Shown here: one piece after another, positions 8,532-18,603 of the stretch
Layout of the letters: each line of letters opens with the position of its first letter
Numbering within the stretch: the first letter of the stretch is position 1
NCBI RefSeq assembly: GCF_041435355.1
Contig: NZ_CP108442.1
Span: 7,128,501-7,192,500 of the forward strand
Origin: Streptomyces sp. NBC_01276
Lineage (GTDB): Bacteria > Actinomycetota > Actinomycetes > Streptomycetales > Streptomycetaceae
Direction of reading: 5' to 3'
Length of the DNA stretch: 64,000 nt
Made by a program: the position numbers and the translations under genes
The notes under the pieces: model-generated
The model's input: the letters and a program-made list of their open reading frames with translations, nothing else
The model's database searches: none
What the model was told of the DNA's origin: nothing

Positions 8532-11447
8532 TCAGCCGCGGCCGCGGCCGCTGTCGTTGCGTACGGGCTGGACCGGGCGCCAGGGCGCGAACGCGCTGGC
8601 CGCGCGCGGCAGGGTGCCCGCCAGCTCGGGGCAGTGCCGCAGGATGACGCTCGTCATGCCGTTGCGATCGATCCAGTCCATGCCGAGAGGCGTGTAGACC
8701 TCTGGCCGGAAGTCGACGGTGAGGAAACGGTCGCTCTGCAACCGTCTGCTGGCCATCAGGATGAAGACGCGGAAGGCGGTGTCGCTGAAGCCGAAGCCCG
8801 CGGGCGGATTCTCGGCGAAGAGCCCCACCATGGTGTCGATGTCGTCCACCGAGCGGTACACGTCCCGAAGCCGTGCGACCGTATCCGGATCGGCGGAGAG
8901 GTCCTCGAACCGCCGGATCCGCGGCTTGTGCAGGCCGGCGCGGAAGTCGTTGTAGCGCGCGACGCCGCGGCGCCGGGTGCGCACCAGGTCGACCACGGAG
9001 AGGTCGATCACCTCCCCGTCCCGCTTGAACGCCTGCAGGGCGCGCGGAAAGTTGTGCAAAGTGATCGCCCCCGGGTGGGCGATGCCCAGCGAGTACAGGG
9101 TGTTCACCAGACCGGTCTTGCGCATCAGCGGCTCCGCGGCGGCGCCCTGGACCTCGGTGAAGCCCAGGGTGTCGAGCCGATGGCCGAACCGGTGGTCGAT
9201 GAGCTCGTAGTCGTCGGGGATCAGGGGGTGCATCCGGTAGACGGTGACGAACTCCTCCGTGAGGGAGTACGGGGCACCGTGGTGGTCGGGCAGGGTCTTG
9301 GGGATGCCCTTCTGCCCGTTCGCCTCCAGCAGCCAGACGCCCAGCTGGTCGAGCCAGTTCTTCGGGGGCCCCTGCCAGTTGGTCTTCATACCGATGTCGA
9401 GCGTCTTGGTGGCGAGGATCGCGGGAGTCCATTCGACCGTGTGGATCTTCGCGATCAGGGCGGAGACGATCAGCCGCGCCGTGTGGTACACCCGGTCTTC
9501 GCTCATGCGCGGATATTCGTGCCGCAGGGCTTCGCACACCGCGTTGTGCTCACGGGCGAACAGGGTGTGCATGGCGCTGAGGCCGAGCCACCAGTTGTCC
9601 GTGAATCCGGTGCGCGGGACGCCGTTCGAGCCGCTGGGCAGGTGCCCCTCCTCCAGCCGGAGCCCGGCGCCGCCATCGGGCTCGCGAAGCGACTTCGCGA
9701 CGGACAGGTCGCTGCCGTAGAGCTCCGAACCGTCCCACCAGTGCGAGACGTCGCCGGCGAACACGATCGGCGGCCGCCCGCTGCCGGGTGGATCCACCGC
9801 CTCGTCCGCGCCGAAGCGCATCACCTTCTCCCGCGGTCCGCCCGGGGTGTTCTGCCAGGTCTCGCCGGGCGGCAGCGGCACCTCGATGCTCTTGGCGGCG
9901 ACGGGAAGCCTCTTGTGCTTGACCCAGTCGTGCACTTGGAACTGGATCCACGCGGCGGCGATGATGTTCAGCGACGTCGCGGGGATGAACACGTCACGCT
10001 GGAGCAGTTGCCTGCTGACGGCGACCGGATTGGGCGTGTCGAACTGGTCCGGGCGGTAGACGGGGGGCACGGTGCGGCCGAAGGTCGCACCGACGGCGCC
10101 CATCCGCGGCGCCGACAGATCGTTGTAGGTGCCATCGTAACTGCGCCTGACCAGCAGCTCTTCGTCGAGCGGGGCCTCGACCGGCCCGGCCTGGGGCGGA
10201 GCCTCGTGGACTTCGGTGTCGATGAGGTTGTGCCGGCGCAATGTCTGCCGAAAGGCCATGAGGTTGAGCAGGCCGAGGGGGGTGGGCAGCCGGTGCCACG
10301 GGACGAAGCGGTCCACGGTACGGAAGGCGGCCCGGAGCGGTGCCCCGAGCAGGGCGTTGCGCCGTGGCTCGACGGTCAGGAAGCGGTGGCCCAGGCGGTG
10401 GGCGCTGCTCGCCTCGTACGCGAGCTTGCGGGCACGGTTGAGGTTGCCCAGGGGGCGGAAGTCCTCCGTGGTGTGCCAGGGGTTGAACGCCAGCAGGTCG
10501 ACCTGCGACGCGGAGGTGCGCGCTTCGGCGGTGTGGATGTCCTGGAGCGGGATGGTCAGCGTGGCCACGGGCAGGACGGGCGCGTCCTCCTCCCTCCACT
10601 CGGCCGCGCCGTCCTCGACGGAGGTGCGCCGGGCGTCCACGTAGCGCTGCACGCAGAACTCGAAGACGACATCCGTCCGACTCAGCCGCTGTGAAAGCTC
10701 ACGCCGCAGGTGATCGGGATCGGGATCGGGATCGGGGCCGGGGTCGGGGCCGGGGTCGGGATCGGTGCGCGGCGTTGCCGGGGCGGCGGCCGGTGAGGCG
10801 TCGGCCGCAGGCCGCAGCTGATAGCGCACCGGTCCGCAGTCGCCCCACAGGATCGCCCCACGGCTCCAGTACGTCTCCAGCGCCAGGCTGGACACCGTGC
10901 GGCTGGTTCCCGCGACGACGTTGCGCCGCATGCGGGCGGCCGTGGACCAGCCGACCGCCAGGGGCAGCTTGACGAACAGGGCGTACCCTTTGCCGAGCCG
11001 CGAGTCGGCGCCCGCCATGGCCTTCGCGAAGGCGACGAACTCCATCGCGTCGCGGGCGTGGGAGACCGGGAAGCTCGTCATCAGCAGATCGTGGGTCTCG
11101 TCGGGGCCCACCTCGACCCGCAGCGCCGCCCCGCGCAGATCGGGCGCGAAGTCGGGCTGACGGACGCCGCTCGCGTTGGAAAGCCGGACCGTGACCCGGT
11201 ACTCGGCTCCGGGCCTGGCGAAACCCGTGCGCAGGGCCCCGGGGAGGTCGTCGTGGAACCTCAGACGGGCGTTCTCCACGCCGAGGACCGCCTTGGCGTG
11301 GAAGGTCCGTTCGAGAGCGGGGGAGCGGCTGCGTTTCTTCGCCTTGAGCTGTACCCGAACGAGGTCACCCGCGAGTCGCTCGAAGACCAGCCGTTCGGCC
11401 TCAGGACTGCCGCCGACGTAGCGCTCGTACCGCTCGACCTCGTCCAT
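8532..11447 (-). CDS. Catalase-like domain fused to alpha-dioxygenase/cyclooxygenase-type heme peroxidase
   Basis: 971 residues. Residues 1 to about 400 look like the catalase-fold family related to allene oxide synthases: RTFHAKAVLG with distal His50, and RKLAY (Arg340, Tyr344), the RxxxY heme-ligand pattern. Residues about 440-971 look like an animal-type heme peroxidase of the fatty-acid alpha-dioxygenase/prostaglandin synthase group: QFQVHDW with distal His506, and YRMHPLIPDDYEL with Tyr737 three residues before proximal His740, as in cyclooxygenase YxxH. Such enzymes make fatty-acid hydroperoxides by tyrosyl radical chemistry, and catalase-like partners convert hydroperoxides. The start ATG 11447 is preceded by GAAGAGG. 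It is the first gene of a three-gene operon. The order of domains and retained ligands are seen; substrate and product are inferred. Confidence 0.8.
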   Translation of the reverse strand: MDEVERYERYVGGSPEAERLVFERLAGDLVRVQLKAKKRSRSPALERTFHAKAVLGVENARLRFHDDLPGALRTGFARPGAEYRVTVRLSNASGVRQPDFAPDLRGAALRVEVGPDETHDLLMTSFPVSHARDAMEFVAFAKAMAGADSRLGKGYALFVKLPLAVGWSTAARMRRNVVAGTSRTVSSLALETYWSRGAILWGDCGPVRYQLRPAADASPAAAPATPRTDPDPGPDPGPDPDPDPDHLRRELSQRLSRTDVVFEFCVQRYVDARRTSVEDGAAEWREEDAPVLPVATLTIPLQDIHTAEARTSASQVDLLAFNPWHTTEDFRPLGNLNRARKLAYEASSAHRLGHRFLTVEPRRNALLGAPLRAAFRTVDRFVPWHRLPTPLGLLNLMAFRQTLRRHNLIDTEVHEAPPQAGPVEAPLDEELLVRRSYDGTYNDLSAPRMGAVGATFGRTVPPVYRPDQFDTPNPVAVSRQLLQRDVFIPATSLNIIAAAWIQFQVHDWVKHKRLPVAAKSIEVPLPPGETWQNTPGGPREKVMRFGADEAVDPPGSGRPPIVFAGDVSHWWDGSELYGSDLSVAKSLREPDGGAGLRLEEGHLPSGSNGVPRTGFTDNWWLGLSAMHTLFAREHNAVCEALRHEYPRMSEDRVYHTARLIVSALIAKIHTVEWTPAILATKTLDIGMKTNWQGPPKNWLDQLGVWLLEANGQKGIPKTLPDHHGAPYSLTEEFVTVYRMHPLIPDDYELIDHRFGHRLDTLGFTEVQGAAAEPLMRKTGLVNTLYSLGIAHPGAITLHNFPRALQAFKRDGEVIDLSVVDLVRTRRRGVARYNDFRAGLHKPRIRRFEDLSADPDTVARLRDVYRSVDDIDTMVGLFAENPPAGFGFSDTAFRVFILMASRRLQSDRFLTVDFRPEVYTPLGMDWIDRNGMTSVILRHCPELAGTLPRAASAFAPWRPVQPVRNDSGRGRG
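10712..10765. repeat. Nine tandem GRYCGG hexamers inside the fusion gene
   Basis: Nine head-to-tail hexamers (GATCGG, GGCCGG and GGTCGG variants) encode a run of Asp-Pro and Gly-Pro dipeptides at about residues 228-246 of the fusion protein. The array lies within the catalase-like domain, between the distal His and the RxxxY motif, and is probably a surface loop of variable length. Confidence 0.85.
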
Positions 11448-11598
11448 GCGCGCCTCTTCGCGAAGGGGGTGTCTGTGCACTCCGCACGACGTTGCCCTAC
11501 CGCTGGGACGGTGTCGTGTGGAGCGGGGCAGATGGGCGAAGGACCTCACCCAGCCTGCCTCCCCGGCACCGGAGGTTTCCAGGACTAGCCTCCACATC
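11448..11598. promoter_or_regulatory. Divergent promoter region
   Basis: These 151 bases separate the oppositely transcribed heme-peroxidase operon and CysRS-like gene, so both promoters must lie here. A TAGCCT hexamer seven bases before the rightward ATG could be a -10 for a leaderless message. I see no clear operator palindrome. Confidence 0.45.
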
Positions 11599-12405
11599 AT
11601 GCTGCGTATCGCCGACACCCGCACCGGACGCTTCGTGGACGTTCCCTCAGCCCACCGCCACCTGCTGCGCATTTGCGTCCACCTGCCGGTCATCGGCACC
11701 GGAGACGGCGCGGTGCACCTGAGGGTGCCTCTGGTCGGTGACGTACTGGCCCGCACCGCGGAGCTGCACGGCCTGGAGGCCCTCACCGTCCTCATCACGC
11801 CGGACCTGCCTCCTGAGCAAGCCCGAGCGCTGGATCGCGCCATGTCCGCTCTCGGCATCCACCCGCCTGCCGGCGTCGGGGTTCACGGGCTGACCGAGTC
11901 GCTCTGCTCCGCTGCCGATGTGCACCTCGCCGAGTACGGCACCCCCGGACACGACGCCGTCGGCGGGGTCTGGATCGACGTGGGCCAGGTCAGCCCGGCA
12001 CTCCCCGAGGAGGGCGCCCCCGACCGTGGTCATCTCCTCGCCCCGGAGGGGACCGATCCGCTGGCTGTGAGGATGTTGTTGGTCCGCCACGCCTACCGCA
12101 CACCGGTCACCGTCACCGGCGCCGCGCTCGCCGAGGCCCGACGGACACTGGGGCAGTGGCGGCAGCAGGTGGCCGCATGGGCACAGGAGCCGTCCAGGCC
12201 GATCCCCGCCGATGTGCTTCGGCAGGCTCATGCCGCGCTGGCCGATGATCTCGGAGTCCCCGCCGTCCTGGACATGCTGGCACAGGTGGCGATTCGCCCG
12301 GACGTTCCGGCCGGCGCCAAGTTCGAGACGTTCGCCTTTCTCGACCGAGTCCTCGGTCTCGACCTCGCGCGTGAGGTCGGCCACCGACACCCGGTGACGC
12401 CATGA
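11599..12405 (+). CDS. Cysteinyl-tRNA synthetase-like protein, short and degenerate
   Basis: 268 residues that follow the plan of CysRS/MshC in shortened form. The start LRIADTRTGRF..LLRICVHLP parallels the class I first strand. DGAVHLRVPLVGDVLART sits where the HIGH signature and following helix should be, but the HIGH motif is degenerate. The C-terminus LADDLGVPAVLDMLAQ..FLDRVLGLDL matches the anticodon-side helical region of CysRS. Without HIGH or KMSKS motifs, or the zinc cysteines, ordinary aminoacylation is unlikely. It may use a cysteine-like ligand or may be decaying. The chosen ATG is the first Met that begins the family-like sequence. Confidence is good for the relationship and low for function. 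Confidence 0.6.
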   Translation: MLRIADTRTGRFVDVPSAHRHLLRICVHLPVIGTGDGAVHLRVPLVGDVLARTAELHGLEALTVLITPDLPPEQARALDRAMSALGIHPPAGVGVHGLTESLCSAADVHLAEYGTPGHDAVGGVWIDVGQVSPALPEEGAPDRGHLLAPEGTDPLAVRMLLVRHAYRTPVTVTGAALAEARRTLGQWRQQVAAWAQEPSRPIPADVLRQAHAALADDLGVPAVLDMLAQVAIRPDVPAGAKFETFAFLDRVLGLDLAREVGHRHPVTP

Positions 12406-12477
12406 CGGCGCCCAACGCCCGGCGCCCGGCGCCTGGTCGTCCTGCGGCACGCCAAGTCCGCCTGGCCGCAGGTCCCC
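12402..12477 (+). pseudogene. Fragment of SixA-type histidine phosphatase
   Basis: An ATG overlapping the preceding stop opens MTAPNARR. After a one-frame slip the sequence reads RRLVVLRHAKSAWP, the N-terminal strand and RHAK catalytic motif of SixA phosphohistidine phosphatases. Nothing else of that family follows, so it is a 5' stub joined to the next relic. Confidence 0.5.
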
Positions 12478-13111
12478 GTGCCGCAGCCCACCGACATCGC
12501 CGAGATGCTCGCCGAGCGGATGACGACGGCGGTGGAGCGCCGCATGGCCCTGTACGGCACGACGTCCACGGACATCTCCGGGGGTATCGACAGCAGCGTG
12601 GTCGCCGCCGTGGCGTCGAATCGGCCGCCGGTCCTCGCCATCACGTACACCGACCAGCAGATGGCCGCGGAGGACGACCTGCTACGGCTCTCGAGCCCAC
12701 CTGACCGGCCGTGGCGGGGACGACGTCCTGGACGCGGTTGCGACCACGGACATCGACCGCTTCCGGGACGGACGGCGGTCGCCAGCGGTTCGCCGTATCG
12801 GGGCGTTCGCCCGCGCACGGCACCGCTCCGTTCTCTCCGTCGTCGCGCAGGCAGCCCGTACGAAGCGCACGAACTGCCCGCAGGCCCTGACCCGGCCGGC
12901 CGGACAACTGGAGCGCCCCTCCGCTCTGGCGCAGGCCGGGCTGATCGACCCGCTCCGAGTCGTCGCCGCTCTGGAGGCGGCCGTGCGTGCGGAGCCCGCC
13001 CCGCCGGCCGGACTGCACAGCCTCATCACCGTCGAGCGGTGGCGGGCCTCCCTCCCCATCCGGCGCGAACTGTTCCGGGAGCAGGCCCCGGCCGCGAAGG
13101 AGGCAGCATGA
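12478..13111 (+). pseudogene. Broken asparagine-synthase/lasso-peptide cyclase gene
   Basis: In one frame the sequence reads ERRMALYGTTSTDISGGIDSSVV and then LAITYTDQQMAAEDD. SGGIDSS is the ATP-pyrophosphatase P-loop of asparagine synthases. After about 12695 the homology continues one frame over as AHLTGRGGDDVLDAV, the second conserved block, then runs to GLHSLITVERWRASLP and a TGA at 13109. About 70-90 residues normally present between the two blocks are missing. Both the C-terminal style and the following RRE-like stub favour the lasso-peptide macrocyclase branch over housekeeping AsnB, but this is inference. It cannot encode an active enzyme. Confidence 0.65.
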
Positions 13112-13161
13112 AGCGCACCGGTGGCGTCTACGCCGCACGGACGAGCGCAGGACTGCCCTGA
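13108..13161 (+). pseudogene. 17-codon stub resembling a lasso RiPP recognition element start
   Basis: An ATGA overlap with the cyclase relic opens a 17-residue frame containing GVYAARTSAG. PqqD-like precursor-recognition proteins begin in a similar way and normally follow the cyclase gene in actinobacterial lasso clusters. The frame then stops. The stretch is too short for a firm call. Confidence 0.3.
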
Positions 13162-13169
13162 TGGACACC

Positions 13170-13441
13170 CGCCGCGGTTGGCCGGAGCGGGCGCGGCCGG
13201 CAGCTTCTCGACCGTGCCCGTCTCCCGTAGGCCCTTGAGGAAGAGGTCGCTGGAGAGGTTCGTCGCGGCCGAGGAGAGCGAGAGGTCGGGTGCCGCGTCG
13301 GGGCCCAGCCGGCGAGAGCGCTCCGGCCTGCGGTATCGCGGCCGTAGCGGCGAGGAACGTGGCACCGGTGACGGCCAACCGGCGCAGGAGCGGTCCGGTG
13401 CGGCGGAGGGGACGCTCGGTCGAGCGCAACACGCCGCCCAA
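13170..13441 (-). pseudogene. Possible frameshifted secreted-protein remnant
   Basis: Read leftward from 13441, one frame gives a convincing signal peptide, LLRRLAVTGATFLAATAA..PQAGALS. A second frame then continues with plausible mature sequence (DAAPDLSLSSAATNLSSDLF, then LKGLRETGTVEKLPAAPAP). Neither frame alone makes a sensible protein and I recognise no family. It lies in the same gene-debris zone as the lasso-type relic. Confidence 0.3.
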
Positions 13442-13599
13442 GTGGCCCGCGCACTGGGCGGGGTTGCCCGTGGGACGGGTGGTGTGTGCGTGCCCCCACG
13501 CTCATGCAGTCGGTCCGATGCCCCGTCAACATCCCGTTCGGCACGCCCGGTTGGCGCGCCGATCTTGACCCGGGCGTGCCGCGGGGCGAGGATCGCGCC

Positions 13600-15128
<1,529 letters not shown>

Positions 15129-15493
15129 CCGCGCTGACCCGTCTTCGTCTCCGGCGGACGACGGGCGGGCCGAGACCTGCCGGGCCGTGTGGGAGCCGCT
15201 GTCCGGGCTGTGGGTTCCGGCTCTCGTTCCCCCGACGCGGACGAGGTCGTGCCGCCGGTCCGCGGCGGCGTCCGCCCCTGGAAGGGGCCCCGGGACGTCG
15301 CCGCGACCGGGCCGGCACCACCCCGAGTCCCCGTATCCGCCAACTGGGGGCTGAAGATAGGCTCATGGTGCTCCGTCAGCCGACCGCGGCGCTCGACGGC
15401 GGCCCGGAATGGCCGGGATCCCGCTCATGACCCGAAATGAGGAGCCATAAGCTCGGCCGGGGGGCCGCGAGCGTACGGACAAGGGGCGCATGC
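15129..15493. other. Intergenic region before SARP gene
   Basis: 365 bases with no supported gene. They presumably hold the promoter of the SARP regulator. TCATGACCCGAAATGA and GAGCCATAAGCTC at 15425-15453 are short dyads that could bind protein. No -10/-35 pair is clear. Confidence 0.4.
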
Positions 15494-18403
15494 ATGGAGT
15501 TCCGCGTGCTCGGAACGGTGGCCGTGGTGACGGAAGGCGGCCTTCCGCTCCCGCTCGGCCCCGCCAAACGCCGGAGCCTGCTCGCCGCACTGCTCCTGCG
15601 CCCCAACGCCCCCGTCGGCGTGGAGCGGCTGACCGAGGCCCTGTGGGACGAGGACCCGCCCCGGCACGCCCGCACCGTGCTCCAGGGCCACGTGTCCCGG
15701 TTGCGCGCGCTGCTCGCCGCGTACGGAGCACCCGCGCACGGGGTGGAACTCCTCACGCAGGGGCAGGCGTACGCCCTCCGCCTTCCCGCGCCACTGCTGG
15801 ACGCCCACCGCTTCGAGGAGCTGCTCGCCCGTGCCCGGACCCGCGCGGAGCGGGAACCGGCCGAGGCCGCCGCGCTGCTGCGGGAGGCACTCGCTCTCTG
15901 GCAGGGGCCCGCCCTCGGGGGGACCGTACGCGGACCCGTGCTGGAGACGGCCGCGCACGGGTTGGAGGAGCTGCGGCTGACCGCCGTCGAGGAACTGGCC
16001 GCCCTGCACGTGCGGCTGGGCGAACACGCCGCTTCGGCCGCCCTGCTGCACGCCGAGGCCGTCGGCCGGCCGCTGCGGGAACCGCTGGTGGCGGCGTTGA
16101 TGCTGGCCCTGGCCGGAGCGGGCCGGCAGGCGGAGGCGCTGGACTGGTTCCACCGCACGCGCCGGCTCCTGGCCGATGAACTCGGCGTGGGCCCCGGGGC
16201 GGTGCTCGCCGACGCCTACGCGGCCCTGCTGGAGGCCGACACCCGCATGCCGTCAACGGCCCGGCGGCCTCAGGCGGTCACCCCGCGGGCCACCGACGCC
16301 GACGCCGCGGCCCCCGGGGCACACGGGACGCGGCCGCCCCAGGCGGGGGCAGCCGTCGCGCGGGCCGGCTCAGGAACCGGGTCGGGGCCAGACACCCGGG
16401 CAGGGGCAGGGGCAGGGCCGTCGGCCGGGCCAGGGTCAGGAGCCGGGTCAGGAGCCGAGCCGTCGGCCGACCCGTCGGCCGGGTCAGGGGTCGGGTCAGG
16501 GGCCGGGTCGGCCTCCGGGGGCACCGCGCTGCCCGTCGACGCGGCCGGGCCGCAGCTCCTGCCGCGCCGTCCCCGGGGCTTCACCGGCCGCGAGGGCGAA
16601 CTCGCCGCGCTGGACCGGGCCGCCGCAGCGGCCTCCGACCCGATCGTCATGCTGACCGGCGGCGCCGGCGTCGGGAAGACCGCCCTGGCCGTGCACTGGG
16701 CCCACCGGAACGGCACCCGCTTCCCCGACGGCCGGCTCTTCGCCGACCTGCACGGCTACAGCCCCCTCCCGGCCCGCGACACCACCGCGGTCCTGCGGGA
16801 GTTCCTGCTCGCCCTCGGCGAACCGGCCGAGCGGATGCCCGGATCGCCCGAGGCCCTCGGAGCCCGCTACCGCGAACTGACCTCCGGACGCCGGATGCTG
16901 GTCCTGCTGGACAACGCCCACGACGCCGAACAGGTGCGACCCCTCCTGCCCGGCGGCGCCGACTGCCTCACCGTCGTCACCAGCCGCAGCCGCCTCGCCG
17001 CACTCGTCGCCTCCGACGCCGCCCGTCCCGTACCGGTCGCCCCGCTGCCCACCGACCAGTCCACCGCACTGCTGGCCGCCGTCCTCGGCGCCGACCTGGT
17101 CGCCGCCGAACCCGGTGCCGCCGCCCGGCTCGCAGGCCTGTGCGACGGCCTGCCCCTGGCCCTGAGGCTCGCCGCCGCCCGGCTCGCCACCCGCCCGCAC
17201 CGGGGTCTCGCCGCGTTCGCCGGTGAACTGGCCGACGAACACACCCGGCTGGACCTGCTGGACGTCGGCGACACCGGTGTCGCCGCGGCCCTCGCCCTCA
17301 CCGTCCAGCACCTGCCCGAACCGGCCCGGCGGATGTTCCACCGGCTCGGACCGCACACCGGCGCCACCCTCGACACCTGCACCGCGGCCGCCCTCGCCGG
17401 CTGCCCGCCCGGCCGGGCCGCCACGGCCCTGGACCAGCTGGCCGCCGCCCAGCTGATCGTGGAGGCCGGGCCCCGGTCGTACGTGCTCCACGACCTCGTA
17501 CGCCTCTACGCCCGCAGCCTCTCGCCGGGCCACGACCCCGAGGGCCTGCTGCGGCTGCTGGACCACTGGCTGCACACGCTCCTGGCGGCCTGTGCCGCCG
17601 CCGAGCCCGGCAGCGAGCCCTGCTGCGCCCCGCCCCCGGAGGCCGGGCCGGCGGGCGAGATCAGGCGCTTCCCCGACCGCACGGGCGCACTGGCCTGGTT
17701 CTCCGCCGAACGGGACGCGCTGCGCGGTGCCGTGGAGGCGGCCGCCTCCGCGGGAGCGCACGACCGGGCCTGGCGGCTGGTCCTGCTGCAGTGGCCCCTG
17801 GTCCTGTGGCAGGTCCGCGACGGCTGGGTGCCGTTGCTCGAACAGGGGCTGGCCTCCGCCGAACTCGACGGGGACACCGGAGCCCAGTCCCGGGTCCGGG
17901 CCCTGCTGGGCTGGGTGCTGGCCGAGGAAGGCCGGTCCGAGGAGGCCCTCCGACAGCTGGAGCGGGCCCCCGCGCTCGCCGCCCTCGCCGGGGACGCCTC
18001 CGGGGAGGCGACCGCCCGGATCAACCTCGCCGTCGCCCTGATGCGCCGCGGCGAACGCAGCCGCCCCGGGGAGCTGCTGGTCCGCGCCCTCGACCTGGCC
18101 GAACGGGACGGGCTCACCGGCACCGTCACCCTCGCCCACCAGCACCTGGCGCACCACCTCCTGTCGGTCGGCGCCGCGGAGGAGGCCGTCGAGCACGCCG
18201 CCCGGGGCCTGGCCCTCGCCACCCCGCCGCTGGCCGCCCCGCGGCGCGTGGTGCTGCGCACCCTGTACGGCGAGGCCCTCGCCGCCACGGGCCGCACCGG
18301 TGAGGCCGTGCGCCAGCTCGACGCCGCCATCCGCGAGGCCCGCGCCCACACCTACGAGGAGGGCGAGGCCGCGGCCCGCGCCGCCCTGGCGGCCCTGGCC
18401 TAG
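15494..18403 (+). CDS. SARP/AfsR-family transcriptional regulator with NB-ARC ATPase
   Basis: 969 residues in the AfsR layout. An OmpR-type winged helix (residues 1-95, EFRVLGTVAVV..RRSLLAALLLRP) is followed by a bacterial transcriptional activation domain to about 255. Then comes a Gly/Ser/Ala linker of repetitive sequence (about 290-350). The NB-ARC domain has P-loop TGGAGVGKTALA near residue 388 and Walker B RMLVLLDNAHDAEQ near 470. TPR-like repeats fill the last 350 residues. Such proteins bind direct repeats upstream of secondary-metabolite genes. No biosynthetic cluster lies nearby, so it is probably global or acts at a distance. The ATG at 15494 has AAGGGG upstream; another ATG at 15490 is out of frame. 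Confidence 0.9.
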   Translation: MEFRVLGTVAVVTEGGLPLPLGPAKRRSLLAALLLRPNAPVGVERLTEALWDEDPPRHARTVLQGHVSRLRALLAAYGAPAHGVELLTQGQAYALRLPAPLLDAHRFEELLARARTRAEREPAEAAALLREALALWQGPALGGTVRGPVLETAAHGLEELRLTAVEELAALHVRLGEHAASAALLHAEAVGRPLREPLVAALMLALAGAGRQAEALDWFHRTRRLLADELGVGPGAVLADAYAALLEADTRMPSTARRPQAVTPRATDADAAAPGAHGTRPPQAGAAVARAGSGTGSGPDTRAGAGAGPSAGPGSGAGSGAEPSADPSAGSGVGSGAGSASGGTALPVDAAGPQLLPRRPRGFTGREGELAALDRAAAAASDPIVMLTGGAGVGKTALAVHWAHRNGTRFPDGRLFADLHGYSPLPARDTTAVLREFLLALGEPAERMPGSPEALGARYRELTSGRRMLVLLDNAHDAEQVRPLLPGGADCLTVVTSRSRLAALVASDAARPVPVAPLPTDQSTALLAAVLGADLVAAEPGAAARLAGLCDGLPLALRLAAARLATRPHRGLAAFAGELADEHTRLDLLDVGDTGVAAALALTVQHLPEPARRMFHRLGPHTGATLDTCTAAALAGCPPGRAATALDQLAAAQLIVEAGPRSYVLHDLVRLYARSLSPGHDPEGLLRLLDHWLHTLLAACAAAEPGSEPCCAPPPEAGPAGEIRRFPDRTGALAWFSAERDALRGAVEAAASAGAHDRAWRLVLLQWPLVLWQVRDGWVPLLEQGLASAELDGDTGAQSRVRALLGWVLAEEGRSEEALRQLERAPALAALAGDASGEATARINLAVALMRRGERSRPGELLVRALDLAERDGLTGTVTLAHQHLAHHLLSVGAAEEAVEHAARGLALATPPLAAPRRVVLRTLYGEALAATGRTGEAVRQLDAAIREARAHTYEEGEAAARAALAALA

Positions 18404-18603
18404 GCGGTCGACTCCACCCTCGTCCGTGCCCACCGGCACGCTGCCGGGCCCCTCAAAGGAGCCCCGGCCGGCGGGCCGCACGAGCACGTCCTCGGACGGT
18501 TCCGCGGCATCCGTCCACGCGGCCGACCGCCACCGCCTCGATTCGCGCATGAAGCCGGCTCCCCTCCGCAGGCACCGTGGAATCGATTGCCTGGGCTGGC
18601 GCG

